Of a DNA stretch of 64,000 bases, positions 37,501-60,370 are shown in pieces. Origin of the DNA: Batillaria attramentaria (Eukaryota; Mollusca; Gastropoda; Batillariidae); contig JACVVK020000139.1 of the NCBI GenBank assembly GCA_018292915.2, forward strand, positions 1,137,001 to 1,201,000, in the 5' to 3' direction. Position numbers and translations under genes: made by a program. Positions within the stretch are counted from its first letter, which is position 1. Every line of letters starts with the position of its first letter. The notes under the pieces were generated by a model. It saw only the letters and a list, made by a program, of their open reading frames with translations, made no database searches and was not told the origin of the DNA.

Positions 37501-38258
37501 GACATCACCGCCTCCTCGGTCAGACGTGACCGGCAAGAGGCACTAAACAAATCCCAGTTAGCCTTCTTCAGGTTCCAACGACCCACTGTTGCGTCCTCCT
37601 CGCTGCTGGCGGTCGACAGGATGACCGGGAAGTGGTCGCTGCCACACAGGTCATCGTGGACACGCCACTCAAAATCCAGGACGAGGGAAGGATCACAGAC
37701 AGACAGATCGAGGACCGAAGGAGTACCAGTTGCAGGATGAAGGTAAGTAGGAGAGCCATCGTTTAAGACACAGAGGTCAAGCGAGGAAAAGAGGTCCTCT
37801 AGAGCCTGGCCCCTGTCGTTTGAGTGGTCGCTGCCCCAGAGTGGAGCATGACCGTTGAAATCCCCAAGCAGAAGAAAGGGGCGGGGAAGTTGATCAATAA
37901 GGGAGTTAAGGTCTCGCGAGGAGACACGTTCGGATGGCGGCAGATAGATGCTGCACACCGTGACAGATTTGTGTAGGGAAATACGGACAGCAGTAGCTTG
38001 CAACTGGGTGTTTAGGGGAACTGGACTGTACAAAATGTCCTTTCGAATTAAAATACCAACGCCACCATGAGGCCTCTCCGAAGAGGACCCCTGGTGGACG
38101 AAATTAAAACCAGTGAAAGATGCGGGGGATGACTCCTGGAGAAAGGTCTCCTGAAGGGCCACCACACCCGGTTTTAGAGAATTTGCAAGGATTTTAAGTT
38201 CTTCAAAATTAGCCCGAAAACCTCGACAATTCCATTGTATTATGGTATTTGTAGCCAT
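34572..38258 (-). CDS. I-clade LINE ORF2: endonuclease, reverse transcriptase, RNase H
   Basis: An intact 1228-residue polyprotein that nicks target DNA and reverse-transcribes the element RNA. The N-terminal ~225 residues are an AP-like endonuclease (IQWNCRGFRANFEEL, LLGDFNGHAPLWGS, CGSDHFPVI). A linker follows, then a reverse transcriptase with NYRPIALTSCLCKTMERLVN, FFDLEKAYD, GVPQGSILSPVLFSL and the catalytic FVDDFA box. Near the C-terminus is an RNase H domain with FTDGSK, YSAELRAI, LTDSLSAL and GHAGIRGNRCADRAA, followed by a Cys/His tail (WCVPCDEPFTVHHFLISC). The RNase H with a preceding gag ORF points to the I/Nimb group. ATG at 38258 is 42 bases after the ORF1 stop, so reinitiation or readthrough is likely needed. 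Confidence 0.95.
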   Translation of the reverse strand: MATNTIIQWNCRGFRANFEELKILANSLKPGVVALQETFLQESSPASFTGFNFVHQGSSSERPHGGVGILIRKDILYSPVPLNTQLQATAVRISLHKSVTVCSIYLPPSERVSSRDLNSLIDQLPRPFLLLGDFNGHAPLWGSDHSNDRGQALEDLFSSLDLCVLNDGSPTYLHPATGTPSVLDLSVCDPSLVLDFEWRVHDDLCGSDHFPVILSTASSEEDATVGRWNLKKANWDLFSASCRSRLTEEAVMSSEDPASAFTNILIEVANDAIPKTSTIHKGPKIPWFNQQCKNAQKDRKRAQRRAFRCPSQSNFLAFKQSRAKARFIYKQQRRLSWRQFVSGLSSKTPSQKIWKAIRRIKGKGNTSSIRHLRVGDRLVTDRKAVADLLASTLSHNSSSNHYSPSFQRIKQIKESSPCNFQSTNTEPYNSVFSSDELQQALLKSNDSAAGLDTVHYQLLTHLPEEALSVLLSVFNHIWTTGVFPPSWREAVVVPIPKPGRDHSDPGNYRPIALTSCLCKTMERLVNSRLVWVLESEGHLSDLQCGFRQGRSTLDHLVRFESFIRDGFANKQHTVAIFFDLEKAYDTTWKFGILSDLHDIGFRGRLPTFIDQFLSGRSFQVRIGSTLSDCQEQEMGVPQGSILSPVLFSLKINNIVKAVTKGTDASLFVDDFALCVKGKSLHRVERHLQLCVNSVQKWVAENGFKFSPSKTVCTHFTKLHGVFPEPAVSIDGSPIKVVQEAKFLGLIFDRRLTFLSHIKYLRASCMKALDVLRVVGHTDWGGDRTVLLRLYRALVRSKLDYGCIVYSSASKSTLKLLNTVHHEGLRICLGAFRTSPVHSLYAEAGEPSLALRRTRLMLNYVLKLKANPDNPAFNCVFHPVYEDLYDVHKNEPKPLSLRVRPLLQAAGVDINSVEQTLFPATPPWTLPTPEVRLDLTAHKKDSTPDPIYLHGLQQILADFPGFRQIFTDGSKSEDGRVGAAAVMDGRVFTRRLADGSSVYSAELRAILLALRHVYQSVECNFLILTDSLSALQALHGRRLDHPLLVLIHELHASLIADNKDIVFIWVPGHAGIRGNRCADRAANAARDGPVEDECMPCSDFKPLVSNFVQKEWQTQWAALPENKLFKILPSLCDSLPRCRPNRREETVLSRLHIGHTHITHSHLLKGEDPPWCVPCDEPFTVHHFLISCVDLAEIRDKYYTADSLKVLFRDVPPDNIFNFLKECNLFHKI

Positions 38259-38300
38259 TTAAAATTGTGTAGGATTAAAAACCGCACAAAGCAGCGACGG

Positions 38301-39758
38301 CTATGTGACGGCTGATGTTTTGGAAGGGGACACAAGGGGCGATGGGGGCAGAGGGCGGTCCTCAATTGTGACCACCTCCATGTCCTCAAGGACACTAAAG
38401 GGGTTGGTCACCTCGACTCCCTTGTCTCCCTTCTGGGTCCTAGCTGACAGCGGACCCCAAGGTTTTTTATTTTTGCTTTTCTTTCCAGATGGTTTGGGGG
38501 GAACAGGGGGGCGGGGGGCGGAGGCGCGCTGGGACTGAGGTCCCGACCCCGCGCCCTGGGTCGAGGACTTTGCGGTGCCAGGGGTCCCCGACGGCGGCCT
38601 GGCACCCTGGGCCGCGGGACTGACAATGACCACCTTGGAGGAGGTCACAACGTTCAATGATGACTTTGATGGACTGGCTGACTTGGACTGACTGGCTGAC
38701 TTGGATTGACTGGCTGACTTGGACTGACTGGCTGACTTGGACTGACTGGCTGACTGAACAGCAGGGGGCTTGGCCTGAAAAGTGAAAGGAAGGGGAGGGG
38801 GGTCTGTCTGACAGGCCACCTCCTTCCCCTTGGGTTTAGAAGAGAGAGCAGCAGAATAAGAGATGGATGTGGAAGTGGATGATGTGCTTGAAGTGGAAGA
38901 GGCGGCCGAGGAACCAGACGCAATCCGGCGAGCTTCAGGGAAGGAGACCTTCTGCTCGACACGGATGCGCTGGATAGTGCACTCCTCCTTCCACTTCGGA
39001 CAGTCTTTAGAGGAGGACGGATGGGAACCCTTGCAGTTCACGCAGTGGGGCGACGAGCTGCAGTCCTCGCCGTCGTGATCCTTCCCTCCGCACTTTGCGC
39101 AGGTGGGATCATTTCGACAGGACGCCTGCCCGTGCCCGAACCTTTGACATTTGAAGCAGCGAAGGGGCAGCGGAATGAAGGCCTTAACCTTCACCCAGTA
39201 GAAGCCCGCCCACAGCTTCTCTGGTGCCGTTGGCTGGCCAAATGTCAGAATGATAGTACCAGTTTTAAAAACTTTTGCATGGGTTACTGCCTGTGTTTTA
39301 AGGGTGCGGATGAGCTCCGCCTCCCCCAAGTCCGCCAGTGCCTCATCACGGATCACTCCCCGTGAGGAGTTAAGAGATCTGTGAGGGGAAACAGTGACAG
39401 GGTAGTCCCCAATCTTCTGCAGCTGCAAAAGACTGTTTGAGTGAGCTTTACGCTTACACTCCACCAGGAGGTCTCCGGAACGAAGCCGCGAGGCATCAGG
39501 CCTCCCTGTGCAGCTCCGCAGGGTTTCTCCCACGAGGAAGGGGTGTAGGCGCGCAGCCTTCTTGCCCTCTGCAGTGCAGTGGACAATCAGGAAACGGGGC
39601 CAAATGTCTATAGAATGGGACTGGGACTGAGACTGTGGTTGGGACTGGGAAGCAGGACGAGGAGCTTCCGTCTCCGAGTCACTGTCAACTTCAAAGTCGA
39701 CACGTTTGACCCTCTTGCGGTTGCGTGAGAAACTGTTTGTATGTATTATGTGTGCCAT
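38301..39758 (-). CDS. I-clade LINE ORF1: gag-like nucleic-acid-binding protein
   Basis: An intact 485-residue ORF starting MAHIIHTNSFSRNRKRVKRV (basic N-terminus). Residues 201-253 hold three zinc knuckles: CFKCQRFGHGQASC, CAKCGGKDHDGEDC and CVNCKGSHPSSSKDC, the arrangement usual in I- and Jockey-group gag proteins that coat element RNA. The C-terminal third is Ser/Lys/Pro-rich and contains a tandem SQSKSA hexapeptide, encoded by an 18-bp repeat near 38665-38755. Together with ORF2 and complete ends this makes the element potentially autonomous. Confidence 0.93.
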   Translation of the reverse strand: MAHIIHTNSFSRNRKRVKRVDFEVDSDSETEAPRPASQSQPQSQSQSHSIDIWPRFLIVHCTAEGKKAARLHPFLVGETLRSCTGRPDASRLRSGDLLVECKRKAHSNSLLQLQKIGDYPVTVSPHRSLNSSRGVIRDEALADLGEAELIRTLKTQAVTHAKVFKTGTIILTFGQPTAPEKLWAGFYWVKVKAFIPLPLRCFKCQRFGHGQASCRNDPTCAKCGGKDHDGEDCSSSPHCVNCKGSHPSSSKDCPKWKEECTIQRIRVEQKVSFPEARRIASGSSAASSTSSTSSTSTSISYSAALSSKPKGKEVACQTDPPPLPFTFQAKPPAVQSASQSKSASQSKSASQSKSASQSKSASPSKSSLNVVTSSKVVIVSPAAQGARPPSGTPGTAKSSTQGAGSGPQSQRASAPRPPVPPKPSGKKSKNKKPWGPLSARTQKGDKGVEVTNPFSVLEDMEVVTIEDRPLPPSPLVSPSKTSAVT

Positions 39759-40593
39759 GGTATTTTGTTAAGGATTCATCCTCCGGGGTCCCCAGCCGCC
39801 ACCGACTCCAACAAGGGGATGCGCGTAATGTCAGCGGGTCTCCAGCTGACGCGCACCAGGGCTACCCAGAAGATATACTCGGAGGAGTACCCCCGATTGA
39901 CCCGTTAAGCCACCGCCTTCTACTACACTATCCGGGAGAGAGGACCGCTGTCGTATGACACCAGAACCGGTAACAAAGACCATCGCGTGGTGTCCAGGGT
40001 CAAACCTAACTACCAGAAAGTGCAGCAGGGCAGGACGTGACCAGAGCCGATTGACTAGGCCGGGCCGCCTAGCCTCCTGTCTAGGAGAATTCAAGGCCAA
40101 AGCAGCGTGTTGGCACTACAGGACGCGACCTGTAGGAGGCCTCAGCTGCCAGGATCCTCTCCTCCTCCGACACAGGTCGCGGAGCACGGCAAACACTCCG
40201 GATCTTAAAAGACCACAGTAAAGAAAAAGGAGCATAAGCTACAAGACTAAAATGGGCCTTGTAGTAAACAGATAAGGCTATTGTAAAATATATAGGCCTG
40301 CAGGACTAAAATGGGCCCTGCAGGTTAGTGTGTAGGGACCAGTCTAACGCTTGTAGAATATCTTCTACGAAGATGGTGTCAGAACTGGATAAGTGTTAGA
40401 ACCAGAAAGAACTGTATATCATATCTGATATCACCAGTCTTCTCCGGACAAGATGGCAACTCTTAGCTGGACCCTCGCCTGCGGCCTGTCTGGTATGGGT
40501 AACCCTATCCAGCATAGCCCACAGGGTCAACGGGCCACATACGCCCCCCACCACGAGAAGGTGGTTGCCACGGGGGGCCCATCCCGGAGACCT

Positions 40594-43500
40594 ATGACGC
40601 ATTGCAGTGAAAGCCGAAAGGAAGCTGCAAGGCCGACCCCCCTTCTAACACCCAGGACAACGACGAGAGTAGCCACATGGAACATCAGGACTATGTATGA
40701 AGTAGGAAGGACCATACAAGTAGCAAGAGAGATGAAGAACTACAAGATAGGAGTACTGGGACTGAGTGAGACAAGGTGGCTACAGACAGGACAGCTGAGA
40801 TTTTCATCGGGAGAGCAATTGCTGTACTCGGGACACACAGAGGATGGAGCCCCCCACACTGAGGGCGTGGCCCTGATGCTGGCACCGGAGGCACAGCGGG
40901 CACTCATCGGCTGGGAACCTGTCAACTCCCGCATCATCACAGCCAAATTCATCACCAAGAAGAAAGACATCAAGCTAACCATCATCCAGTGCTACGCTCC
41001 CACCAATGATGCGGAAGAGGAGAAAAAAGATGACTTCTACCAACAACTGCAGACAGTGATAGATAGAGGAGGAGCCAAGGACATGACCATACTTATGGGA
41101 GACTTCAACGCCAAGATTGGATCAGACAACACAGGCTATGAGAACACCATGGGAACACACGGACTGGGACAGATGAACGAAAATGGCGAGCGCTTTGCAG
41201 ACTTTTGTGCCCTGAACCAGCTAGTGATAGGAGGCAGCATCTTCCCACACAAGCGCATCCACAAGGCCACATGGAGATCGCCGGACCATGTCACGGAGAA
41301 CCAGATTGATCACATCTGCATCAGCCGGAAGTTCAGGAGATCGTGGCGAGATGTGCGCGTGATGAGGGGTGCCGATGTATCATCAGACCACCACCTTCTT
41401 GCAACAACACTGAGACTTCGGCTTAAGAGACACACCAACGCCAACAACACACGGACCAGGTACAACGTTGGCCTACTCAGGAACACAGAGACACAAGCAG
41501 CATTCCGGATCAGCCTTTCCAACAGGTTCCAGCCACTGCAAGACCTGATAGAAGACAGTGGAATGGATATCGAGACACAGTGGGAACACAGCAAGAAACT
41601 CTGGCACGACACATGCGAAGAGGTCCTTGGCAAGAGAAAGACCCAACACAAGGAATGGATCTCTGCTGATACCATCCAGAAGCTGGAAGTTAGGAAAAAG
41701 AAGAAAACTGCACTGAACACGAGCCGAACAAGAAGAGCTAAGGCAAAGGCACAGGAAGAATACACAGCAGCTGACAGAGAAGTGAAGAGGAGCACCAGAA
41801 AGGACAAGAGGGACTACATCGACGACCTGGCCAATCAAGCAGAGGAAGCAGCTGGACAAGGGAACCTAAAAGACCTGTACCAGGTGACCAAGAAGCTCGC
41901 GGGCAAATTTCAGCAGACAGACAAACCAGTGAAGGACAAGAACGGGCACCCACTGACAACAACTGAGGAACAGCTGAAGCGATGGGCAGAACACTTCAGG
42001 GAGCTGTTAAATCGCCCCATCCCTGAAACACCACCAGACATCCCGCCAGCTGAGACAGAACTACCCATCAACTGCGACAAGCCCTCTAAGGCGGAGATCA
42101 GGAAAGCCATCATGACACTGAGAAATGGGAAAGCTGCAGGGCCGGACGAGATACCAGCAGAAGCCATCAAAGCAGACACAGAGACAGCCGTCAACATGCT
42201 GCACAGCCTATTCAGCAAGATCTGGGAGAAGGAAGAGGTGCCAGCCCAGTGGAAAGAAGGGATCGTCATCAAGCTGCCAAAGAAAGGGGACCTCAGGGAC
42301 TGCAGCAACTACCGAGGGATCATGCTCCTGTCAGTGCCAGGCAAGGTTCTCAACAGAATTCTACTGGAGAGGATGAGGGAGGCAGTCGACCCTATGCTCC
42401 GAGACCAGCAGGCGGGCTTTCGCAGGAACAGGTCCTGTGCTGACCAGATCGCCAGCCTACGCATCATCGTTGAGCAGTCACTGGAGTGGAACTCCCCCCT
42501 CTACATCAACTTCATAGACTATGAGAAGGCCTTCGACAGTGTAGACAGAGAGGCGCTGTGGAAGCTGCTAAGGCACTATGGAGTTCCCGGGAAGATCATC
42601 TCCCTGATCCAGTGCACCTACAAAGACATGAGCTGCAGGATTGCCCATGCCGGCCAGTTGTCAGAAAGCTTTGAGGTGAAGACCGGAGTCCGCCAGGGAT
42701 GCCTGTTGTCCCCGTTCCTCTTCCTCCTGGTCATCGACTGGATCATGAAGACCACCACAACAGGCAGGAAAAACGGGATACAGTGGACACTCTGGACGCA
42801 GCTGGATGACCTCGACTTTGCGGACGACCTGGCGCTCCTGTCTCACAGCCACAGCCAGATGCAGGATAAGACTACATGCCTGGAAGCCACATCAGCCGGA
42901 ACAGGGCTCAAGATCAACAGGAGGAAAACCGAGCTGATGAAGATCAACACCACTGCCAACACACCAGTCACAGTCGGTGGAGAGTCCATCAGGGAGGTAG
43001 AGTCCTTTGTCTACCTGGGGAGTGTGGTTGATGGACAGGGAGGCACAGACCGAGACGTCACAGCCAGAATCGGCAAGGCAAGAGCAGCAATGGTCATGCT
43101 GAAGAACATCTGGGCATCCAAAGTTGTCAGCATAAGAACCAAACTTCGCATCTTCAACTCCAACGTGAAGTCAGTTCTGCTCTACGGATGCGAAACATGG
43201 AGGACAACGAAGACGATGCAGCAGAAGATCCAGACATTTCTCAACACCTGTCTGAGACGCATCTTCAACATCCGATGGCCAGAGAAGATCCGGAACGAAG
43301 AGCTGTGGGAGCGAGCAGGGCAGGAACCAGCGGCCAAGCAGATCCTGCGGAGGAAGTGGGGCTGGATTGGACACACCCTCAGGAAGCCAGCATCCAGCAC
43401 CACACGCCAAGCCCTGACATGGAACCCACAGGGGAAAAGGAAGAGAGGCCGGCCTCGCAACAGCTGGAGGCGGGACACTGAGGCAGAGCTATATAAGCAG

Positions 43501-43602
43501 GGGACCAACTGGACTGGAGTGGCAAGAATAGCCCAGAACAGAGTGCGATGGCGAAGGGTTGTCGATGGCCTATGCTCCATGTGGAGCCAGGGGCCTAAGT
43601 AA
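40594..43602 (+). CDS. RTE-type LINE ORF: endonuclease and reverse transcriptase
   Basis: An intact 1002-residue ORF from ATG 40594 (MTHCSESRKEAARP). Order: AP-like endonuclease (RVATWNIRTMYEVGR, GLSETRW, MGDFNAKIG, SSDHHLLATTL), a basic linker, then a reverse transcriptase (FIDYEKAFDSVDREALWKLL, GVRQGCLLSPFLFLL, LDFADDLALLS), and a C-terminal domain with KWGWIGHTLRKP and GKRKRGRPRNSW, the signature ending of RTE/BovB-like proteins. The frame continues upstream to an ATG at 40453, but the first 47 codons of that longer ORF come from the antisense leader of the I-clade insertion and the target duplication, so 40594 is the native start. The stop TAA lies in the TAAG tail. Confidence 0.92.
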   Translation: MTHCSESRKEAARPTPLLTPRTTTRVATWNIRTMYEVGRTIQVAREMKNYKIGVLGLSETRWLQTGQLRFSSGEQLLYSGHTEDGAPHTEGVALMLAPEAQRALIGWEPVNSRIITAKFITKKKDIKLTIIQCYAPTNDAEEEKKDDFYQQLQTVIDRGGAKDMTILMGDFNAKIGSDNTGYENTMGTHGLGQMNENGERFADFCALNQLVIGGSIFPHKRIHKATWRSPDHVTENQIDHICISRKFRRSWRDVRVMRGADVSSDHHLLATTLRLRLKRHTNANNTRTRYNVGLLRNTETQAAFRISLSNRFQPLQDLIEDSGMDIETQWEHSKKLWHDTCEEVLGKRKTQHKEWISADTIQKLEVRKKKKTALNTSRTRRAKAKAQEEYTAADREVKRSTRKDKRDYIDDLANQAEEAAGQGNLKDLYQVTKKLAGKFQQTDKPVKDKNGHPLTTTEEQLKRWAEHFRELLNRPIPETPPDIPPAETELPINCDKPSKAEIRKAIMTLRNGKAAGPDEIPAEAIKADTETAVNMLHSLFSKIWEKEEVPAQWKEGIVIKLPKKGDLRDCSNYRGIMLLSVPGKVLNRILLERMREAVDPMLRDQQAGFRRNRSCADQIASLRIIVEQSLEWNSPLYINFIDYEKAFDSVDREALWKLLRHYGVPGKIISLIQCTYKDMSCRIAHAGQLSESFEVKTGVRQGCLLSPFLFLLVIDWIMKTTTTGRKNGIQWTLWTQLDDLDFADDLALLSHSHSQMQDKTTCLEATSAGTGLKINRRKTELMKINTTANTPVTVGGESIREVESFVYLGSVVDGQGGTDRDVTARIGKARAAMVMLKNIWASKVVSIRTKLRIFNSNVKSVLLYGCETWRTTKTMQQKIQTFLNTCLRRIFNIRWPEKIRNEELWERAGQEPAAKQILRRKWGWIGHTLRKPASSTTRQALTWNPQGKRKRGRPRNSWRRDTEAELYKQGTNWTGVARIAQNRVRWRRVVDGLCSMWSQGPK

Positions 43603-43842
43603 GTAAGTAAGTAAACACTGCGTATTCATAGTCCACATGCAGCAGACGTAACATTTCTGCAGCAGCAGAGAGGGGAAAACATCTTCAGGTGGCCTTCATC
43701 AGAAGACATTGACAAGGTGGAGTCAAAGTTCATCGTGCATACCAACTTCTCCCTGTGCACAAAAAATCGAACATGGTTTGTGGCTCCAGAAGACTGGGCT
43801 GTCCTGCGGACCAGATGGAGGCAGTATCAGAAGAATCTCTGA

Positions 43843-44510
43843 AAACGGACTGAATTTTGGCCTGTCAGTTGTGAAGATGTGTTCATTTTTGTTACAATAT
43901 TTTTAAACCCATATATTATTGTCATACTTACTATTAAATGTCAAAAATGAATTCTGTATGCTTTTCTGTACATGCTGATATACAATTTGTATATGTGCAA
44001 AAAAAAAAGAGGCTGATTTATGGCTATTCTCCAACCAGATGTGCGGAAGTGCTGAAATGGGCTTTTTGACACATGGCCAAATTGCATTTTTTGTCATTTT
44101 CAATGGGCAATAACTCATGAACTTTTGAAGCAGCCTGCCTAAAAAAAAATCAGCTTCATCTATGCAATACTGGGAGTAAGTACACAAAAAATTAGCCATT
44201 TCTGTTCATTATTTTAGACACTACGTGGTCTCAAAAATGCCCTTTTTGCAGATCGGCCCAAAATCACCGTTTTCTGCCGAATAAAAATGCTTATATCTCG
44301 GAAACGATTCAAGATATTGTGTTGATTTTTTGCATGTGGCTTTGTTTAGTCACAACCTTTGAAATGAATGCATTACTCTTGACTTTTTCTATATTTGAAA
44401 AATTGACTGGACCTACCTACTTGAAGCAGGTCCTGAATCTGAAGATTTCAAGTAACATTGCGATTTTCGCATGGGCTTTAAAAGATGAATTAAAGGTACT
44501 GCACACACAG
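43843..44510. other. 3' flank of the disrupted gene
   Basis: A/T-rich, with no convincing ORF. An AATAAA at about 44280 could serve the plus-strand pseudogene. The convergent EBPL 3' end lies just beyond. Confidence 0.5.
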
Positions 44511-44526
44511 CGAACACTTCTCACGC

Positions 44527-48376
<3,850 letters not shown>

Positions 48377-49059
48377 AATGCACTAGCATGAAAGATCAAC
48401 TTGCGATAAAGCACTGAGCTGCGCAAGTTCAATGGCGATAAGACGTCAAACGTGGTGCGAACATCACACCACCATCATAGGCCGAACGTTGAACTCAGCG
48501 CCTTTCTGTTTACATATAGTGCGCATGCGTGAATTGCGGACATACAGAGCTATCAGCTTCTGCAAAACATTCACAATAAATAAGTCTGTCTAGATAAAAT
48601 TTGACACCAACAATCTGTCAAAGTGATGCCACGCTGAGGCCAGAAAGACTACGAAGTTCCAGATGTTTCGAAACTAAGCGTGAGATTAGTCTGTATCCAC
48701 TGCTTGCCATCGACGGAAAGAAGAAAGTTAACGATTGGATAATGAAAACGTGTCTCTAATACTGTTCAGAGACCAAAACACAAATTCCCACACCTTTCTT
48801 CTATATTATGAAATGAAATCAATACAAAGAAAGAAAATGCACGACCACATTCAAAATTCCCAGTCCTAAATCTCAGGATTAGCAAAGAAATTAGTTTTAC
48901 AAGCGATTTTAGGTATCAGAATTCAACCAATCGTAGAGCTCGACCTGAAAGCGACTTGGTCTCAGTGAACAGTAAAGGCCGGCATATTTACTGAGGTGAA
49001 ACCACGCCGATTCTAACAAAAAAGATATCTTTTACCACATTTAGGAACAGAATATAGAC
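48377..49059. promoter_or_regulatory. divergent intergenic region between EBPL and importin alpha
   Basis: The EBPL start codon (minus, 48376) and the importin start codon (plus, 49060) face away from each other across 683 bp, so both promoters must lie in or near it unless further 5' exons exist. I see no TATA box at a convincing distance from either start. Transcription start sites cannot be placed from sequence alone. Confidence 0.6.

Positions 49060-60370
<11,311 letters not shown>

Larger units (their letters stand above)
34351..40578 (-). mobile_element. full-length I-clade LINE, 6.2 kb, inserted in the RTE leader
   Basis: A minus-strand element of 6228 bp. 5' leader 40578-39759, ORF1 39758-38301, ORF2 38258-34572, 3' UTR 34571-34351 ending GTTAAGCCCTAAATAACTAA with a short AACT repeat tail. 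The target duplication CCATCCCGGAG is perfect over 11 bp at 34340-34350 and 40579-40589. Both ORFs are intact and the duplication is unmutated, so the insertion is probably young. Confidence 0.93.
34077..43612 (+). mobile_element. RTE-type LINE, 3.3 kb, split by an I-clade insertion
   Basis: The direct repeat AAACACTGCGT at 34066-34076 and 43613-43623 marks an insertion of everything between. The RTE consists of 34077-34350 (5' leader) plus 40590-43612, 3297 bp in all, ending in a TAAG repeat tail that also supplies the stop codon. Excision of the block joins FYIGQTLR to IHSPHAADVTFLQQQRGE in the host frame, which confirms both ends. Confidence 0.92.
31440..43842 (+). pseudogene. disrupted intron-bearing gene of an unnamed transposase-like family
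   Basis: The reading frame runs through an exon ending at 32303 (start unclear, near 31440), 32476-32778, 32973-34076 and 43624-43842, with introns having GT/AG ends. Segments: YQWLELLDNTRAGMIDPGRR; AELSKREGLHGALGRDGLAA; AGPFWQLINSDMHYLDQFKF; HPELLLKDVPDDLAAFRLQD; FADMDFSMFKSRRATLHHHS; a Lys/Gln/Glu coiled coil (LNALMEEQKRTKAVKQAKKL); and a Tudor/SH3-like C-terminus (AVFYDDRFYIGQTLR ... ENIFRWPSSEDIDKVESKFI). This architecture is familiar from multicopy uncharacterised proteins of cnidarians, molluscs and fish, probably mobile in origin. Lesions: a frameshift at about 32534-32543, an in-frame TAA at 33660-33662, a DNA transposon at 31612-32070 and a nested LINE pair at 34077-43612. Confidence 0.72.

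Noticed and set aside
41310..42308. Long minus-strand ORFs opposite the RTE protein
   Set aside because: Shadows of the RTE coding frame; hydrophobic composition typical of antisense of Lys/Glu-rich coding.
34077..43612. LTR retrotransposon or integrated virus
   Set aside because: No long terminal repeats, no integrase or protease; the domains and tails are those of non-LTR elements.
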